The notes under the pieces were generated by a model. The model was not told the DNA's origin. It made no database searches and was given only the letters and a program-made list of their open reading frames with translations. Positions 1 to 9,550 of a stretch of DNA of 64,000 nt are shown here, in pieces; positions within the stretch are counted from its first letter, which is position 1; every line of letters starts with the position of its first letter. The position numbers and the translations under genes were made by a program. This DNA is from Sphingobacterium multivorum. GTDB taxonomy: Bacteria; Bacteroidota; Bacteroidia; Sphingobacteriales; Sphingobacteriaceae. The stretch spans positions 310,001 through 374,000 of the forward strand of contig NZ_CP154261.1 in NCBI RefSeq assembly GCF_039511225.1, read 5' to 3'.

Positions 1-2
1 AC

Positions 3-1505
3 ATGAGAAAGAAATTATTATATCTATTTATACTAGGAGCCTCTTTAGGGCTAGGCTCCTGTGGAAAGGGTTTCCTCGATATTACACAGATTGATAAATT
101 GACAGGAAATAACTATTGGACCAGACAAGCAGATGTGGATCAGTATATGGGCGGGATCTATTCCACTTTTCGGGAAGCAACCATGTCTAATATCTTTTTT
201 CCAGCATCGGGCGATTTGCGTTGCGCACCGACCAACAGAACAAGTGCAACAAGTGGATCGGGAAGGGATTACATCAGCTATCTTAAAAACAATGACCTGA
301 ATGGTCTAATGGCTCGACAAAATGACTTCTCTTATTTTGGCTTTCCGAGAATAACGCAATGGAATAACTTCTATAAGATGGTGCAGAATGCGAACATTGT
401 AATCTATCAAATAGAAAATAAGGATATGCCATTCCTTAGTGAGAATATGAAAAAATCTTATAAAGCAGAAGCTGTTTTTCTACGGTCCTTAGCTTATTTT
501 TTCATGGTACGTTTGTATGGTGATGTTCCTTATTATACGGATGTAAATACCAATCCTTTGCCACGGACAAATATGTTTACCGTATTAAAAAACCTTTCGG
601 CCGATTTGGATGCCACCTATAAAGACCTGCCTTGGACTTATGATGATCCTTCTGTTGTGGCTGTGAAGGCCATGCGTGGGGCCGCAATCGCACTTAATAT
701 GCATATTAATATGTGGATTGCGGGTCTAGGAACGGAGGATAAAGCAGTGCTTTATCAGAAAGTTGCCGATCTAGGAAGAGAGCTGATGGAAGAAAATGGC
801 GGCGCTTATGCTTTGTTGGACCTTAGCAGAACAAAAGAGATCTTTAAAGGCCGTACAAAGGAAGGTCTGTTTGAGATTGTGCAAAACTTTAATTATGGCG
901 AAAGTTTTCACCTGTCGGCATCTTACTCGGATTATGTGCTCCATGCACCAAATAAAGTGACCACAAAGTCCTATATCTATTACGATCCAAAGTTTATGGA
1001 AAAGATGTATCCACCGACAGTGGATGATCAGCGTAAAGTATACTGGTTTGATAAAGATATCTATGCGACAAATGGAGATTTTCAATGTCTCAAATTTTCA
1101 AACGTATTCATGGAAGAGGGCGAAGATAACAATCCCGATGATAATCAAATGGTCTTCCGCTATCCTGACCCAATTTTATTACGAGCAGAGGCCTTGGCTG
1201 AATTAGGTAAGGATGAAGAGGCAAGGACTGTTGTCAATGTCATTCGTACGCGTGCTAAAGCAGCTCCTATTCGGGAGAGTGGGGATGATTTGAAAGATGC
1301 GATTTGGTGGGAACGTGTCAGAGAGCTCTTAGGAGAAGCAAACTTCTTTTACGATTTGGTACGTACGAAAAAAGTCATTAATTCGGAGTACACCTATGCA
1401 CCGATGTCCGTTGCAGCCTTTAACTCGGGTGGTTGGACCTGGCCAATTGATAAGTCTGCTTTGACAAATAACCCCTATATGCAATTAAATAATTACTGGA
1501 ACTAA
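3..1505 (+). CDS. SusD/RagB-family outer-membrane lipoprotein
   Basis: A 500-residue lipoprotein with an N-terminal signal peptide ending in a lipobox (LGSC, Cys20). The early FLD motif and the later pattern of 'YRYPDPILLRAEALAEL', the TPR-like helices typical of SusD C-termini, identify the RagB/SusD family. These proteins cap a SusC TonB-dependent transporter on the cell surface and help bind the ligand. The partner SusC is expected immediately upstream, outside the window. The gene opens a same-strand run of closely spaced lipoprotein genes (gap of 11 bp to the next), so it is probably part of one operon reaching to 10951. The substrate cannot be read from this protein; the M60 peptidase downstream points to a glycoprotein. 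Confidence 0.93.
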   Translation: MRKKLLYLFILGASLGLGSCGKGFLDITQIDKLTGNNYWTRQADVDQYMGGIYSTFREATMSNIFFPASGDLRCAPTNRTSATSGSGRDYISYLKNNDLNGLMARQNDFSYFGFPRITQWNNFYKMVQNANIVIYQIENKDMPFLSENMKKSYKAEAVFLRSLAYFFMVRLYGDVPYYTDVNTNPLPRTNMFTVLKNLSADLDATYKDLPWTYDDPSVVAVKAMRGAAIALNMHINMWIAGLGTEDKAVLYQKVADLGRELMEENGGAYALLDLSRTKEIFKGRTKEGLFEIVQNFNYGESFHLSASYSDYVLHAPNKVTTKSYIYYDPKFMEKMYPPTVDDQRKVYWFDKDIYATNGDFQCLKFSNVFMEEGEDNNPDDNQMVFRYPDPILLRAEALAELGKDEEARTVVNVIRTRAKAAPIRESGDDLKDAIWWERVRELLGEANFFYDLVRTKKVINSEYTYAPMSVAAFNSGGWTWPIDKSALTNNPYMQLNNYWN

Positions 1506-1516
1506 AGGAATAGATC

Positions 1517-2275
1517 ATGAAAAAGATTTGGAAATATACTTTTTTACTGTTGATGGCAGTTGCACTGTTTTCGGCGTGTAAAAAGGAAGATTATATCGAT
1601 ACGGGTATTTATGAAGCGAAGTTTAATGGTACAATCTGGAATTATCTGGAATCAAGACCAGATTTGTTTGATACCTTAATGGTTGCGTTGAAAGTAGCCA
1701 AATTGGATGATGTACTGAAAAATGATGAAGTAACCTTCTTTGCTCCCCCTGATCCTTGTATCTTAAAGTCTGTGTGGTTATTGAATCAGACATTATTCCG
1801 TTCAGGACAGGATTCTATCACCAAATTGGAGCAAATCAGACCGGAAATTTGGAGAAAATACCTGTCCAGATATATTTTTAAAGGGAAGAATGTAGCCAAA
1901 GATTATCGCCAGATCGATACACTGAATCTGGCAGCCTTTCCAGGTGGGGTGTATAAGAGTCTAGCTGGCGGCGATATGAATATTGGTGTGCTCTATAATG
2001 ATGTTGTCAGTAAGAACGAAAGTTCTGGGGGTACACAGGTCATTAAATATGCGGGTTATCGTCAACTATATTTGAATTTTCCGTATTCGATTAGTGTACC
2101 CGATGAGATTAAGGATTTTTTTGTCCCTTATATTACCGCGCCGGTAGCAACATCGGATATTCAACCGACCAATGGTGTATTACATGTGCTGCAATTTTCG
2201 AAACATTCCTTTGGATTTCAGAATTATGAATTTGCAGATGAGGCTTACTTGTTGGGTGTACTTCCCATAAAATAA
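1517..2275 (+). CDS. Fasciclin (FAS1)-like domain lipoprotein
   Basis: A 252-residue lipoprotein with a lipobox ending at Cys21 (LFSAC). The remainder resembles one divergent FAS1 domain: an early 'FDTLMVALKVAKLDDVL' helix, the 'DEVTFFAPPD' strand/turn equivalent to the FAS1 H1 box, and a C-terminal 'TNGVLHVL' stretch matching the usual 'NGVIHVID' H2 box. FAS1 domains mediate adhesion or protein-protein contacts rather than catalysis. It sits between SusD and a delta-60-repeat protein in the same transcription unit, so a structural or ligand-presenting role in the surface complex is inferred. The usual Asp/Pro residues around H1 are altered (APPDPCI), so it is a divergent member. Confidence 0.75.
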   Translation: MKKIWKYTFLLLMAVALFSACKKEDYIDTGIYEAKFNGTIWNYLESRPDLFDTLMVALKVAKLDDVLKNDEVTFFAPPDPCILKSVWLLNQTLFRSGQDSITKLEQIRPEIWRKYLSRYIFKGKNVAKDYRQIDTLNLAAFPGGVYKSLAGGDMNIGVLYNDVVSKNESSGGTQVIKYAGYRQLYLNFPYSISVPDEIKDFFVPYITAPVATSDIQPTNGVLHVLQFSKHSFGFQNYEFADEAYLLGVLPIK

Positions 2276-2290
2276 CGATCTGATATTACT

Positions 2291-3880
2291 ATGAAAAGAA
2301 ATTTAATAACCAAAATAGCTGTCCTGCTTGTAGTATTAATCACATGTGCTGCTTGTAACAAGGATATCGTAACCGGAACAGATCCCTATGCAGGAGGTAA
2401 AGAACCGCTGGGAGTCGGGTTTTATGTCAACTATCCAGAACCAGGGGTGGCCAAACCTGGCGAATTGGTGGATTTTTATGTGAAAGGCCTAAAAGGAAAA
2501 TTAAATCAGATCAACTTCTTTGTTAATAACACAGCGGTAGAGGTGGTTTCTGCGAAAGACTCACTTGTCACGATTAGAATACCAGCACAGATTACCTCCG
2601 GAAATGCCAAAATCGTTGTGGGTGAAGAAATTTTTTATGGACCACGACTGGAAATTGAGGGGAATACTTCTGTAGACGAAAACTATGGGATGGTAAACGG
2701 ATTTCGAGGTGGGGTATATGATATTTTACCGAATGCAGGTGGTTTTATTGTGGCAGGGGCCTTTTATAACTTCGAAAATGAAGCGGTGGATAAAAAAGTC
2801 TATCGCAACGGGGTACATTTTATAGATGCGAATGGCAAGACTAGTACTAATATGAATTTTGGACAAGGGACATTCGGTGGTGGTTTTGTGCGATCTATCG
2901 CAAAGACAAGTGATGGTAAATTTATCTTTGCCGGTGCTATGGGAACTTTTGCAAAACGAGCGGTTAATAACATTGTTCGTGTCAATAATGATGGTAAGAT
3001 TGACTCAATGATTGTAGAAGTGATCAATCCAGGTAGTGATCCCAAAAATTCATTGGATACGGTATCGGCCTTTAATGGTGGTGTAAACGATATGATTGTT
3101 AGGGCTTTTACGACTGCTGACAATAAGGTGATTGCCGTTGGTAACTTTACATCGCATTATAAGATTGATTACGACTATTCTTCCCGTGACTCCCGTAGAT
3201 ATATTATCTCGACCGCGAAGAGTATCATTCGCATGAAAGAGGATGGTTCCTTGGATTCTACATTTGCGCTGAATAATGCCGGTGCCAATGGACGGATTAT
3301 GGATGCGGCCATGATAGATAATGAACGAGTTGTCATCGTCGGTTCATTTACCACCTATAATGGTAAGGCAGCCAACGGAATTGCTTGTATCAAATCAGAC
3401 GGTTCATTGGATGAAACCTTTACTTTAAAAGGAAATATTACCCGATTATTTAAGGTAAGCTATAATAGTACGTTGAAAAAATTAGCTGTTTCGGGCATAT
3501 TCACAGGTGCTGGTGCTTCAGGAAAGGTAAATAATATTGCCTTGATGAATATGGATGGAACGGTTGATGAAACCTTCATTCTAAAGGATATTGGTGCTGG
3601 AATTATCAATTATGCACAGATATTGAATAACGGACAAATCATTATTGACGGAACGCAACAAAGCTATGCGGGTGTGCCAAGGGCAAATTTATTGATCTTG
3701 GAAAAAAATGGCGAATTGCTGCAAAAATACAATGCATTGGGACCATTTACCGGCGACCTTGCTAAGGTTGTCGAGACGAAATCCGCTGTAGGTGAACCTG
3801 CCTTGTTGCTAGGAGGGAATATTCTCCAATTTGGACAAAAGACAGTAGGAAACTTCTTCCGTTTGGAAATCAAGAATTAA
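2291..3880 (+). CDS. Lipoprotein with TIG-like and delta-60 beta-propeller repeats (DUF5008-type)
   Basis: A 529-residue lipoprotein (lipobox CAAC, Cys22). Residues about 40-125 look like an IPT/TIG-type beta-sandwich ('GVGFYVNYPEPGVAKPGELVDF', with the usual V-x-G-x-x strand ending). From about residue 135 onward there are repeated 'V.VGSFTTYNGKAANGIACI' and 'DGSLD.TF' units, the delta-60 repeat that builds beta-propellers. I recall this arrangement as the DUF5008 family found in Bacteroidota glycan loci, but that assignment is from memory. No catalytic motif is visible. Its place between FAS1 and phosphatase-fold lipoproteins suggests a surface glycan- or protein-binding role. Confidence 0.7.
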   Translation: MKRNLITKIAVLLVVLITCAACNKDIVTGTDPYAGGKEPLGVGFYVNYPEPGVAKPGELVDFYVKGLKGKLNQINFFVNNTAVEVVSAKDSLVTIRIPAQITSGNAKIVVGEEIFYGPRLEIEGNTSVDENYGMVNGFRGGVYDILPNAGGFIVAGAFYNFENEAVDKKVYRNGVHFIDANGKTSTNMNFGQGTFGGGFVRSIAKTSDGKFIFAGAMGTFAKRAVNNIVRVNNDGKIDSMIVEVINPGSDPKNSLDTVSAFNGGVNDMIVRAFTTADNKVIAVGNFTSHYKIDYDYSSRDSRRYIISTAKSIIRMKEDGSLDSTFALNNAGANGRIMDAAMIDNERVVIVGSFTTYNGKAANGIACIKSDGSLDETFTLKGNITRLFKVSYNSTLKKLAVSGIFTGAGASGKVNNIALMNMDGTVDETFILKDIGAGIINYAQILNNGQIIIDGTQQSYAGVPRANLLILEKNGELLQKYNALGPFTGDLAKVVETKSAVGEPALLLGGNILQFGQKTVGNFFRLEIKN

Positions 3881-3888
3881 TCCAACAA

Positions 3889-5634
3889 ATGAAACTGGTT
3901 ATGATTAAGTATTTTAAAACTTTGAAACATATTTCTCTAGCGCTTGGTGCCTTAATGGTATTGGGTGCTTGTAATAAGGATTTTCCCAATTTGCTGCAAA
4001 ATTTTAATGAAGCGAAGGATAGTCCCGAAAGCCGTGATAAGGTGCTATTGGTGATTGTTGATGGGCTTTCAGGTCCAGCCATGCAGGATATTGCCCCTAC
4101 GAATATTGATTTGATGACACGCAATGGTTTAGTTACCTATGGTAGTTTGGCAGATCCGACAACCGATTTTGAGGTAACCAATCAATCGGTTACAGCTGCA
4201 TTGCTGACGGGTGTTAATAGTGCTAAAAATAAGGTCGTCGGTACGGATTTGAGCTCGATCGACTTGAATAAGTATCCGACAATTTTCACGAAGTTGAAGC
4301 AAAACGCGACAAGCCGTAAGTCGAGTCTCTTCACCTCCGATACAAAATATGGTGCTGCCTTGGGTAAAGATGCCGAAGTTAAGGTGGAAAGTAATGATGC
4401 TGCGGTAGTCACTGTCGCAACATCGTCATTGGCAAATACCGAATCGGATTTAAATGTTATCCATTTGACCGAGGTGGATAAGGCTGGAAAATCTTCTGCC
4501 TATTCGGCTTCAGACACAAAATATGTGGCTGCAATTAATATCTTGGACAAACAAGTTCAATCCTTATGGGAAACGATCAAAAAAAGAGCAAGCTTTAATA
4601 CAGAAAATTGGATCGTGATTATCACCTCAGCTCAGGGTGGGGTATCTACAGATCCTGTAACCGATTTTACACCATATGGTGATAGCAAAAGAGATACATA
4701 TACATTGTTCTACTCGCCAAAGTTTGCGCGGAAAATTGTTCCTCGACCAAATTCAAAAGATATTCCTTTTGTAGCAAATGCAACACGTTATACCTATGCG
4801 AGCAATAATCAGGTCGTTGGTAAACTAGCTGATGTGAATAAATTTAATATGGGTACTGGAACTGATTGGACGATGACCCTCTTTTTGAAATACAATGTTG
4901 CCAATTCCGAGTATTATTACCCGATATTTTTTGCAAAACGTGTTGAGGGCTTTACTGGAGCAGGCTGGAACTTCTTTTTAGAAGGAAATTACTGGGGTTT
5001 TAATAGCTCAATCGCTGGACAGGCATTCGGTCCTGGTATAAATGATGGCGAATGGCATGCACTGACCGCCGTTATTAAACGCAGCGGAAGCAAGGATTCT
5101 GTTTATGTTTACACCGATGGAACCAATGCCACGGTCTCTGGTAAATCTTCACAAGTAAGTGCTAATGGGAATAATTTAAATAATGCTAGCCCGTTGACAC
5201 TGGGATATAATCCTGGAAATGGGAATACCGATTGTAATATTTCTATCTGTAACGTACAAGTTTATAATCGCGCCTTTTCGGCCGAAGAAGTAAAGCGATA
5301 CGGAGGGGTGACTCATATTGATGAAACATATCCATTCTGGGATAATCTTCAGGGATATTGGCCTGGATATGACGATGTCAATACCACTGTATTGACAGAA
5401 AAAACGGGGAATGGAGCGGGTAACTTTAAACTAACAGGCCCTGTTGCTTGGACAAGTTTCAATGAATTGGTTCCGTTTTTTCAGCCACCAATTGAGGAAT
5501 CTTTTTATCGTCTAGTGCCGAATGCCGTGGATATTCCTTTTATGATCTATCAATGGCTGGGAGTATCGGTAGAATCATCATGGAATTTGGACGGCAAGAG
5601 TTGGACGCCAAATTATACACAGATTAGAAAATAA
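3889..5634 (+). CDS. LamG-domain lipoprotein with degenerate alkaline-phosphatase-like fold (DUF4983-type)
   Basis: A 581-residue lipoprotein (lipobox LGAC, Cys28). The start at 3889 is 9 bp after the preceding stop; a second Met at 3904 would also keep the signal peptide. Residues about 51-300 follow the phosphodiesterase/alkaline-phosphatase superfamily: 'KVLLVIVDGLSG' (metal-site Asp58), 'TNQSVTAALLTGVNSAKN', then 'DKAGK' where D-x-x-G-H is usual, and 'TSAQGG' (about 246-251) where S-D-H-G is usual. Several metal ligands are therefore replaced and catalysis is doubtful. Residues about 320-460 look like a LamG/concanavalin-like sandwich ('DGEWHALTAVIKRSG'). It is a paralogue of the gene at 7669, with the M60 peptidase between them. 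A binding role is inferred. Confidence 0.75.
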   Translation: MKLVMIKYFKTLKHISLALGALMVLGACNKDFPNLLQNFNEAKDSPESRDKVLLVIVDGLSGPAMQDIAPTNIDLMTRNGLVTYGSLADPTTDFEVTNQSVTAALLTGVNSAKNKVVGTDLSSIDLNKYPTIFTKLKQNATSRKSSLFTSDTKYGAALGKDAEVKVESNDAAVVTVATSSLANTESDLNVIHLTEVDKAGKSSAYSASDTKYVAAINILDKQVQSLWETIKKRASFNTENWIVIITSAQGGVSTDPVTDFTPYGDSKRDTYTLFYSPKFARKIVPRPNSKDIPFVANATRYTYASNNQVVGKLADVNKFNMGTGTDWTMTLFLKYNVANSEYYYPIFFAKRVEGFTGAGWNFFLEGNYWGFNSSIAGQAFGPGINDGEWHALTAVIKRSGSKDSVYVYTDGTNATVSGKSSQVSANGNNLNNASPLTLGYNPGNGNTDCNISICNVQVYNRAFSAEEVKRYGGVTHIDETYPFWDNLQGYWPGYDDVNTTVLTEKTGNGAGNFKLTGPVAWTSFNELVPFFQPPIEESFYRLVPNAVDIPFMIYQWLGVSVESSWNLDGKSWTPNYTQIRK

Positions 5635-5649
5635 CCAAATTTTGACCTA

Positions 5650-7659
5650 ATGAGAAAGAGATATTTAGTTTTTGGATTATTTGTTGGGTTGATGGCCTGT
5701 GCCTCTTCCTGCAGTAAATATGGTATTGAGTTTCCAGATGGTTATCAATCTGGAGATTCTACAGAAACGCCGCTACAGTCGGATACAACCATGGGCAAAG
5801 CCGATAAGAGCTTATACCATAGAGCTCGGATATATCCGGGTCTGGTAGGAGAAAATGTCACTCGTGTTAAGGATACCACAATTTCTATGTTGATGAATAG
5901 AAAATATGTGACCTCCTATGAATATAAAGTTAGTGTAACACCTGCGCCAATATATACGACAGGACTATATGCTCCTGCCGGCGAAGTGATTCGGATTACT
6001 GTGCCTGAAGGTGCTATTGGCATGACCGTGCAGGTGGGAGTGCATACAGATAACATCACCGGTAAAGATGCTCCAAGGAGAGATCCTATTCTGTACACCA
6101 GAAAGGAATTATTCCCGGGAACAAATTACATCAAGAACCTCTATGGTGGAACGATATGGATTACTAATCAGAAAGCAAGCACGACACCTGTTAACATTAA
6201 AGTAGCTGGCGCTGTCAAATCTACAGACTTTATTCTAGGTAAATCTGTTGTTGCCGATTGGAAAAAACAAGTGTTGTCGCAGGATGTTCCTTGGATGGAC
6301 CTTATAGGCCAACGAGTCGCTTTTTCTGTCCCACGCTCGCTCGTCGTTAAATTTATCCAGTCCGGAAAAATGGATCAAGTGGATGAAGCGCTACGGTTAT
6401 GGGACGATACCTATGTCAAAGATTATTATAATTGGATGGGGTTGTCTGCTGATGCAGCGAATCCCATCAATCGTTATCCCGAATTTTGGGAAAGAGGTGT
6501 AATGGATATTCACCCATCATTAGGTTATGCGCATAGCGGTAGTCCATGGGTGATGCAAGAAGATGAATATTGGTTGGATGAACTGACAAATCCCAACACG
6601 ATCAGAAAAGGAACTTCATGGGGATCATACCATGAGGTCGGGCACAATTATCAAGCAACATGGGCCTGGAGTTGGTCGGATCTGGGCGAGACGACAAACA
6701 ACCTGTTTATTTTTAACGCAGCGCGCAATCGCGGTGTGACTTCACGAATTGATTTTCATCCTGCATTAAAGACGTCAATTCCTGCTGCATTGAAATTTGC
6801 AGCGCTGACCTCTGCGAAGAACTTTTCCAATTTTCCTGAAGAATTGGGAATTGACGCTGATGATCCTTTTGCTCGATTAACACCTTTTCTTCAAATCTTT
6901 GATAAGACAAAGGGTAAAAATGGAGAATCAGGTTGGGATTTTTTCCCGTATATCTATAGCAAAGCGCGCAACGAAAACTTTACAAGTTCTTTGGACCAAG
7001 GCAAACGGGATTACTTTTATCGCCAGCTATGTAACTTTACAGGGAAAGATTTTAATCGGTTCTTTATTGCTTGGGGTATTCCGGTAAGTAGCTCGGCCAA
7101 ACGCGAGATGCGTGAAAAATATCCTCCGATGGACAGGTCTATCTGGGAATACAATCCTTTGACGTTTACGGGCGGCGACGGCGTATTGCAACCGCGCTAT
7201 TTCTTACCAAGTGGTCTGTTTGAATTTACGGCAAATGTCGCTACAGCAACAAACGAGAGTACCGGTAAATTCAGTGCAATGACTGATGGCGATCCAAATA
7301 CCTATTGGCATACTTGCTGGTCTGGCTGTTCTATCCCGACTACTTTACCTGTAGAATTGACAATGAATATGAAAGAAGTCAATGTATTCAAAGGATTTTA
7401 TTATAAAAATAGAAAAGGACAGACATTCGCAACAAAAGTTAAAGTTTATATCAGCCGTGATAATAAAAATTGGACGGATATGGGCGCATTTGCATTGGCT
7501 AGCACTTCACAGACAACTGCTCAGAATGAAGCATTGAAGGAGTTTACGTTTCCAAATTTAGTAGAGGCTCAGTATGTGAAATTTGTGTTCCCGGATCCAA
7601 ATACTGGTGGAGCAGAACATGTTGCAATTGCCGAGTTAGGGGTGTTTTACGATATATAA
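5650..7659 (+). CDS. M60-family zinc metallopeptidase (mucin-type glycoprotein protease) with C-terminal discoidin domain
   Basis: A 669-residue lipoprotein (candidate lipobox Cys17 or Cys21). The zinc motif HEVGH is at residues 328-332, followed by Glu347 (GETTN), giving HExxH-x14-E as in M60/enhancin-like peptidases. The region before it ('GTNYIKNLYGGTIWITN', 'VPWMDLIGQRVAFSVPRS') matches the N-terminal part of the M60 domain. Residues about 530-669 form an F5/8 type C (discoidin) domain ('MTDGDPNTYWHTCWSG ... FKGFYYKNRKG'). Characterised M60 proteins cleave O-glycosylated proteins such as mucins, usually at the cell surface. It is the only evident hydrolase in this operon and so defines its probable substrate class, O-glycoproteins. 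Confidence 0.9.
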   Translation: MRKRYLVFGLFVGLMACASSCSKYGIEFPDGYQSGDSTETPLQSDTTMGKADKSLYHRARIYPGLVGENVTRVKDTTISMLMNRKYVTSYEYKVSVTPAPIYTTGLYAPAGEVIRITVPEGAIGMTVQVGVHTDNITGKDAPRRDPILYTRKELFPGTNYIKNLYGGTIWITNQKASTTPVNIKVAGAVKSTDFILGKSVVADWKKQVLSQDVPWMDLIGQRVAFSVPRSLVVKFIQSGKMDQVDEALRLWDDTYVKDYYNWMGLSADAANPINRYPEFWERGVMDIHPSLGYAHSGSPWVMQEDEYWLDELTNPNTIRKGTSWGSYHEVGHNYQATWAWSWSDLGETTNNLFIFNAARNRGVTSRIDFHPALKTSIPAALKFAALTSAKNFSNFPEELGIDADDPFARLTPFLQIFDKTKGKNGESGWDFFPYIYSKARNENFTSSLDQGKRDYFYRQLCNFTGKDFNRFFIAWGIPVSSSAKREMREKYPPMDRSIWEYNPLTFTGGDGVLQPRYFLPSGLFEFTANVATATNESTGKFSAMTDGDPNTYWHTCWSGCSIPTTLPVELTMNMKEVNVFKGFYYKNRKGQTFATKVKVYISRDNKNWTDMGAFALASTSQTTAQNEALKEFTFPNLVEAQYVKFVFPDPNTGGAEHVAIAELGVFYDI

Positions 7660-7668
7660 ACTTAAGTT

Positions 7669-9441
7669 ATGAAAAGATTATTCAATATAAAGAAAGCCTT
7701 AGTTCTTGTCGTAGCTGCGGTGTCGTTATTGGTTGGCTGTACAAAATATGCTAATCCGCCGGCGGTGTATGAAGACTATGAGCAGAATCTGCAACAAGCG
7801 GTTAAACGGAAAGTGCTGTTTATCTCTGTGGACGGGCTGGTAGGGCAGGAATTAAAAAAGAGCGTCCCAGCTAATATGGCTGAGTTGATCAAGACAAGTA
7901 AGTATACCTTTAATGCACTGGCTGATGAGAATACCGGTGATGCATCTGCTTGGATGACGATGATGAGTGGAGTGACCTACTCCAATCACCAAATTAATGA
8001 TGATTCTTATATCCCTAAACCGGATGAAGATGACCCACATAAGAATGTGGCGGGTTATCCTTCCATGTTGTATCGCATCTCAACGATAGCGCCTTCGCTG
8101 AAAACGACAGTCGTATCACGGTCGATCGCATTGAATGACAAACTGCTTGTTAGCGCAAATGAAACCTATAATGGAGCGACTGACGAAGACGTAAAGACAA
8201 AGGTACTAGACCTGTTTAATACCAAAAATACGGATTTTATGATCGTACAGTTCACATCTTTATTGGATGCAGGGAAAAAAGGTGGTTTTACAGTGAGTAA
8301 CAGTGACTACGCGGATGCCTTAAAGAAAATTGATGGGTATATCGGCGAAATAACGAAGGGACTAGCTGCACGCAAAAATTATCAAAATGAAGACTGGTTG
8401 ATTGTCGTAACATCAAATCATGGTGGTATTGGACGTTCATACGGTGGTAACACGCTGCAAGAGCGGAATACCTTTGCTATATTTCAGAATAAAAACTTTA
8501 AAAGTGCCGAGCTGACCGGGAAACCCATGAGCTATGTTCGGATGTGGGGATACGACGGTACTGGAAACAAGCCTTTAGGGGTAAGAGCAGTAAGTGGAAA
8601 TGTTGGGAATTCAAGTGATTATGATTTGGCAACGACGAAAGAATTAACAATTTCTGCCCGCTTCAGATTTAATTTGAACAACACAATTATTTCATCGACT
8701 TATCAGCCAAATACCTATAACTACTGGTATTCGGGTATTTTTGGTAAGGATTCAAACACTTCTACCGCTACGCCGGGATGGATGTACTATACCTGGGGAA
8801 ATGATTTGCAGGTGAAGATCAGTGATGGGGTGAAGGAGGCGACCTGTCAGACAGCGAAAGTTAACGGCGACTGGTATACCATGACTACAGTCATCAAAGC
8901 GAATGGCAATGACCAGGTTAATATCAAGATCTATAATAATGGCACACTAGCACAGGAAACAACTACATCAGGGATGAATGTGGCCAATATAAAAACGACT
9001 GATCCTTTGATTTTCGGTTATAGACCTAACATATCTTATGACTTGGTCGATTTTGATGTGTCGAATGTATCTATATTTAATAAGGCATTTACACAAGATG
9101 AAATTCGAAATTCTTTATGTTCTGCCGATGAATTGACTAGCTCTTCGTTTGCCAATACTTTAAAAGGCTATTGGAAGATGTCGCCTACTGAAAGCGGTTC
9201 GATTCAGAACGAAGTGTCAGGCAAGAGTGCAATGGGGCTTAGTGGAGCTTTTCAATCGAGAATGACTTCGGAAGTGGTGCCTTGTGATTTGGGTGAAAAT
9301 GCCGTATTTATTCAGGCAGCGGACTTCTTCCCACAGATATTTTACTGGTTGGAAGTACGGACCTTAAAAGACTGGAAACTGGAAGGACAAGTATTTTTAA
9401 ATAAATACGAGGTTGAATTTCTGCTGTCTGAGCAAAAATAA
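7669..9441 (+). CDS. LamG-domain lipoprotein with alkaline-phosphatase-like fold, paralogue of the gene at 3889
   Basis: A 590-residue lipoprotein (Cys24) with the same architecture as the product of 3889: 'KVLFISVDGLVG' (Asp55), 'WMTMMSGVTYSNHQI' in the nucleophile/histidine region, 'SLLDAGKKGGF' where D-x-x-G-H is usual, and 'VVTSNHGG' (about 247-253) where S-D-H-G is usual. It keeps more of the canonical residues than its paralogue (both His residues), but the Asp of SDHG is Asn and the His of DxxGH is Lys. A LamG-like sandwich follows ('GDWYTMTTVIKANGNDQ', 'LIFGYRPN'). The gene starts 9 bp after the M60 stop, so it is cotranscribed. It could be a weak phosphodiesterase or purely a binding protein. 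Confidence 0.75.
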   Translation: MKRLFNIKKALVLVVAAVSLLVGCTKYANPPAVYEDYEQNLQQAVKRKVLFISVDGLVGQELKKSVPANMAELIKTSKYTFNALADENTGDASAWMTMMSGVTYSNHQINDDSYIPKPDEDDPHKNVAGYPSMLYRISTIAPSLKTTVVSRSIALNDKLLVSANETYNGATDEDVKTKVLDLFNTKNTDFMIVQFTSLLDAGKKGGFTVSNSDYADALKKIDGYIGEITKGLAARKNYQNEDWLIVVTSNHGGIGRSYGGNTLQERNTFAIFQNKNFKSAELTGKPMSYVRMWGYDGTGNKPLGVRAVSGNVGNSSDYDLATTKELTISARFRFNLNNTIISSTYQPNTYNYWYSGIFGKDSNTSTATPGWMYYTWGNDLQVKISDGVKEATCQTAKVNGDWYTMTTVIKANGNDQVNIKIYNNGTLAQETTTSGMNVANIKTTDPLIFGYRPNISYDLVDFDVSNVSIFNKAFTQDEIRNSLCSADELTSSSFANTLKGYWKMSPTESGSIQNEVSGKSAMGLSGAFQSRMTSEVVPCDLGENAVFIQAADFFPQIFYWLEVRTLKDWKLEGQVFLNKYEVEFLLSEQK

Positions 9442-9464
9442 ATAGATTATGAAACCATCCGTGA

Positions 9465-9504
9465 TTAAGGTTTACTTTATAGAGTATTATTAAGTAAGCC
9501 TTAA
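9465..9504 (+). other. Intergenic inverted repeat (13-bp arms) before the discoidin lipoprotein gene
   Basis: Arms at 9465-9477 and 9492-9504 pair along 13 bp with a single G-U wobble, leaving a 14-nt loop. A smaller perfect 7-bp hairpin with a 3-nt loop lies at 9517-9533. Neither is followed by a T-run, so these are not typical terminators. They occupy the only long gap (109 bp) within the operon and may stabilise or attenuate the message before 9551. Confidence 0.45.
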
Positions 9505-9550
9505 CCACAACTAAACTCCATCATATTGATGGAATAAACTTTATTTATCG

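Noticed and set aside
9449..9493. 14-codon ORF (MKPSVIKVYF...) between 9441 and 9551
   Set aside because: It overlaps the inverted repeat at 9465-9504 and has no support beyond an ATG.
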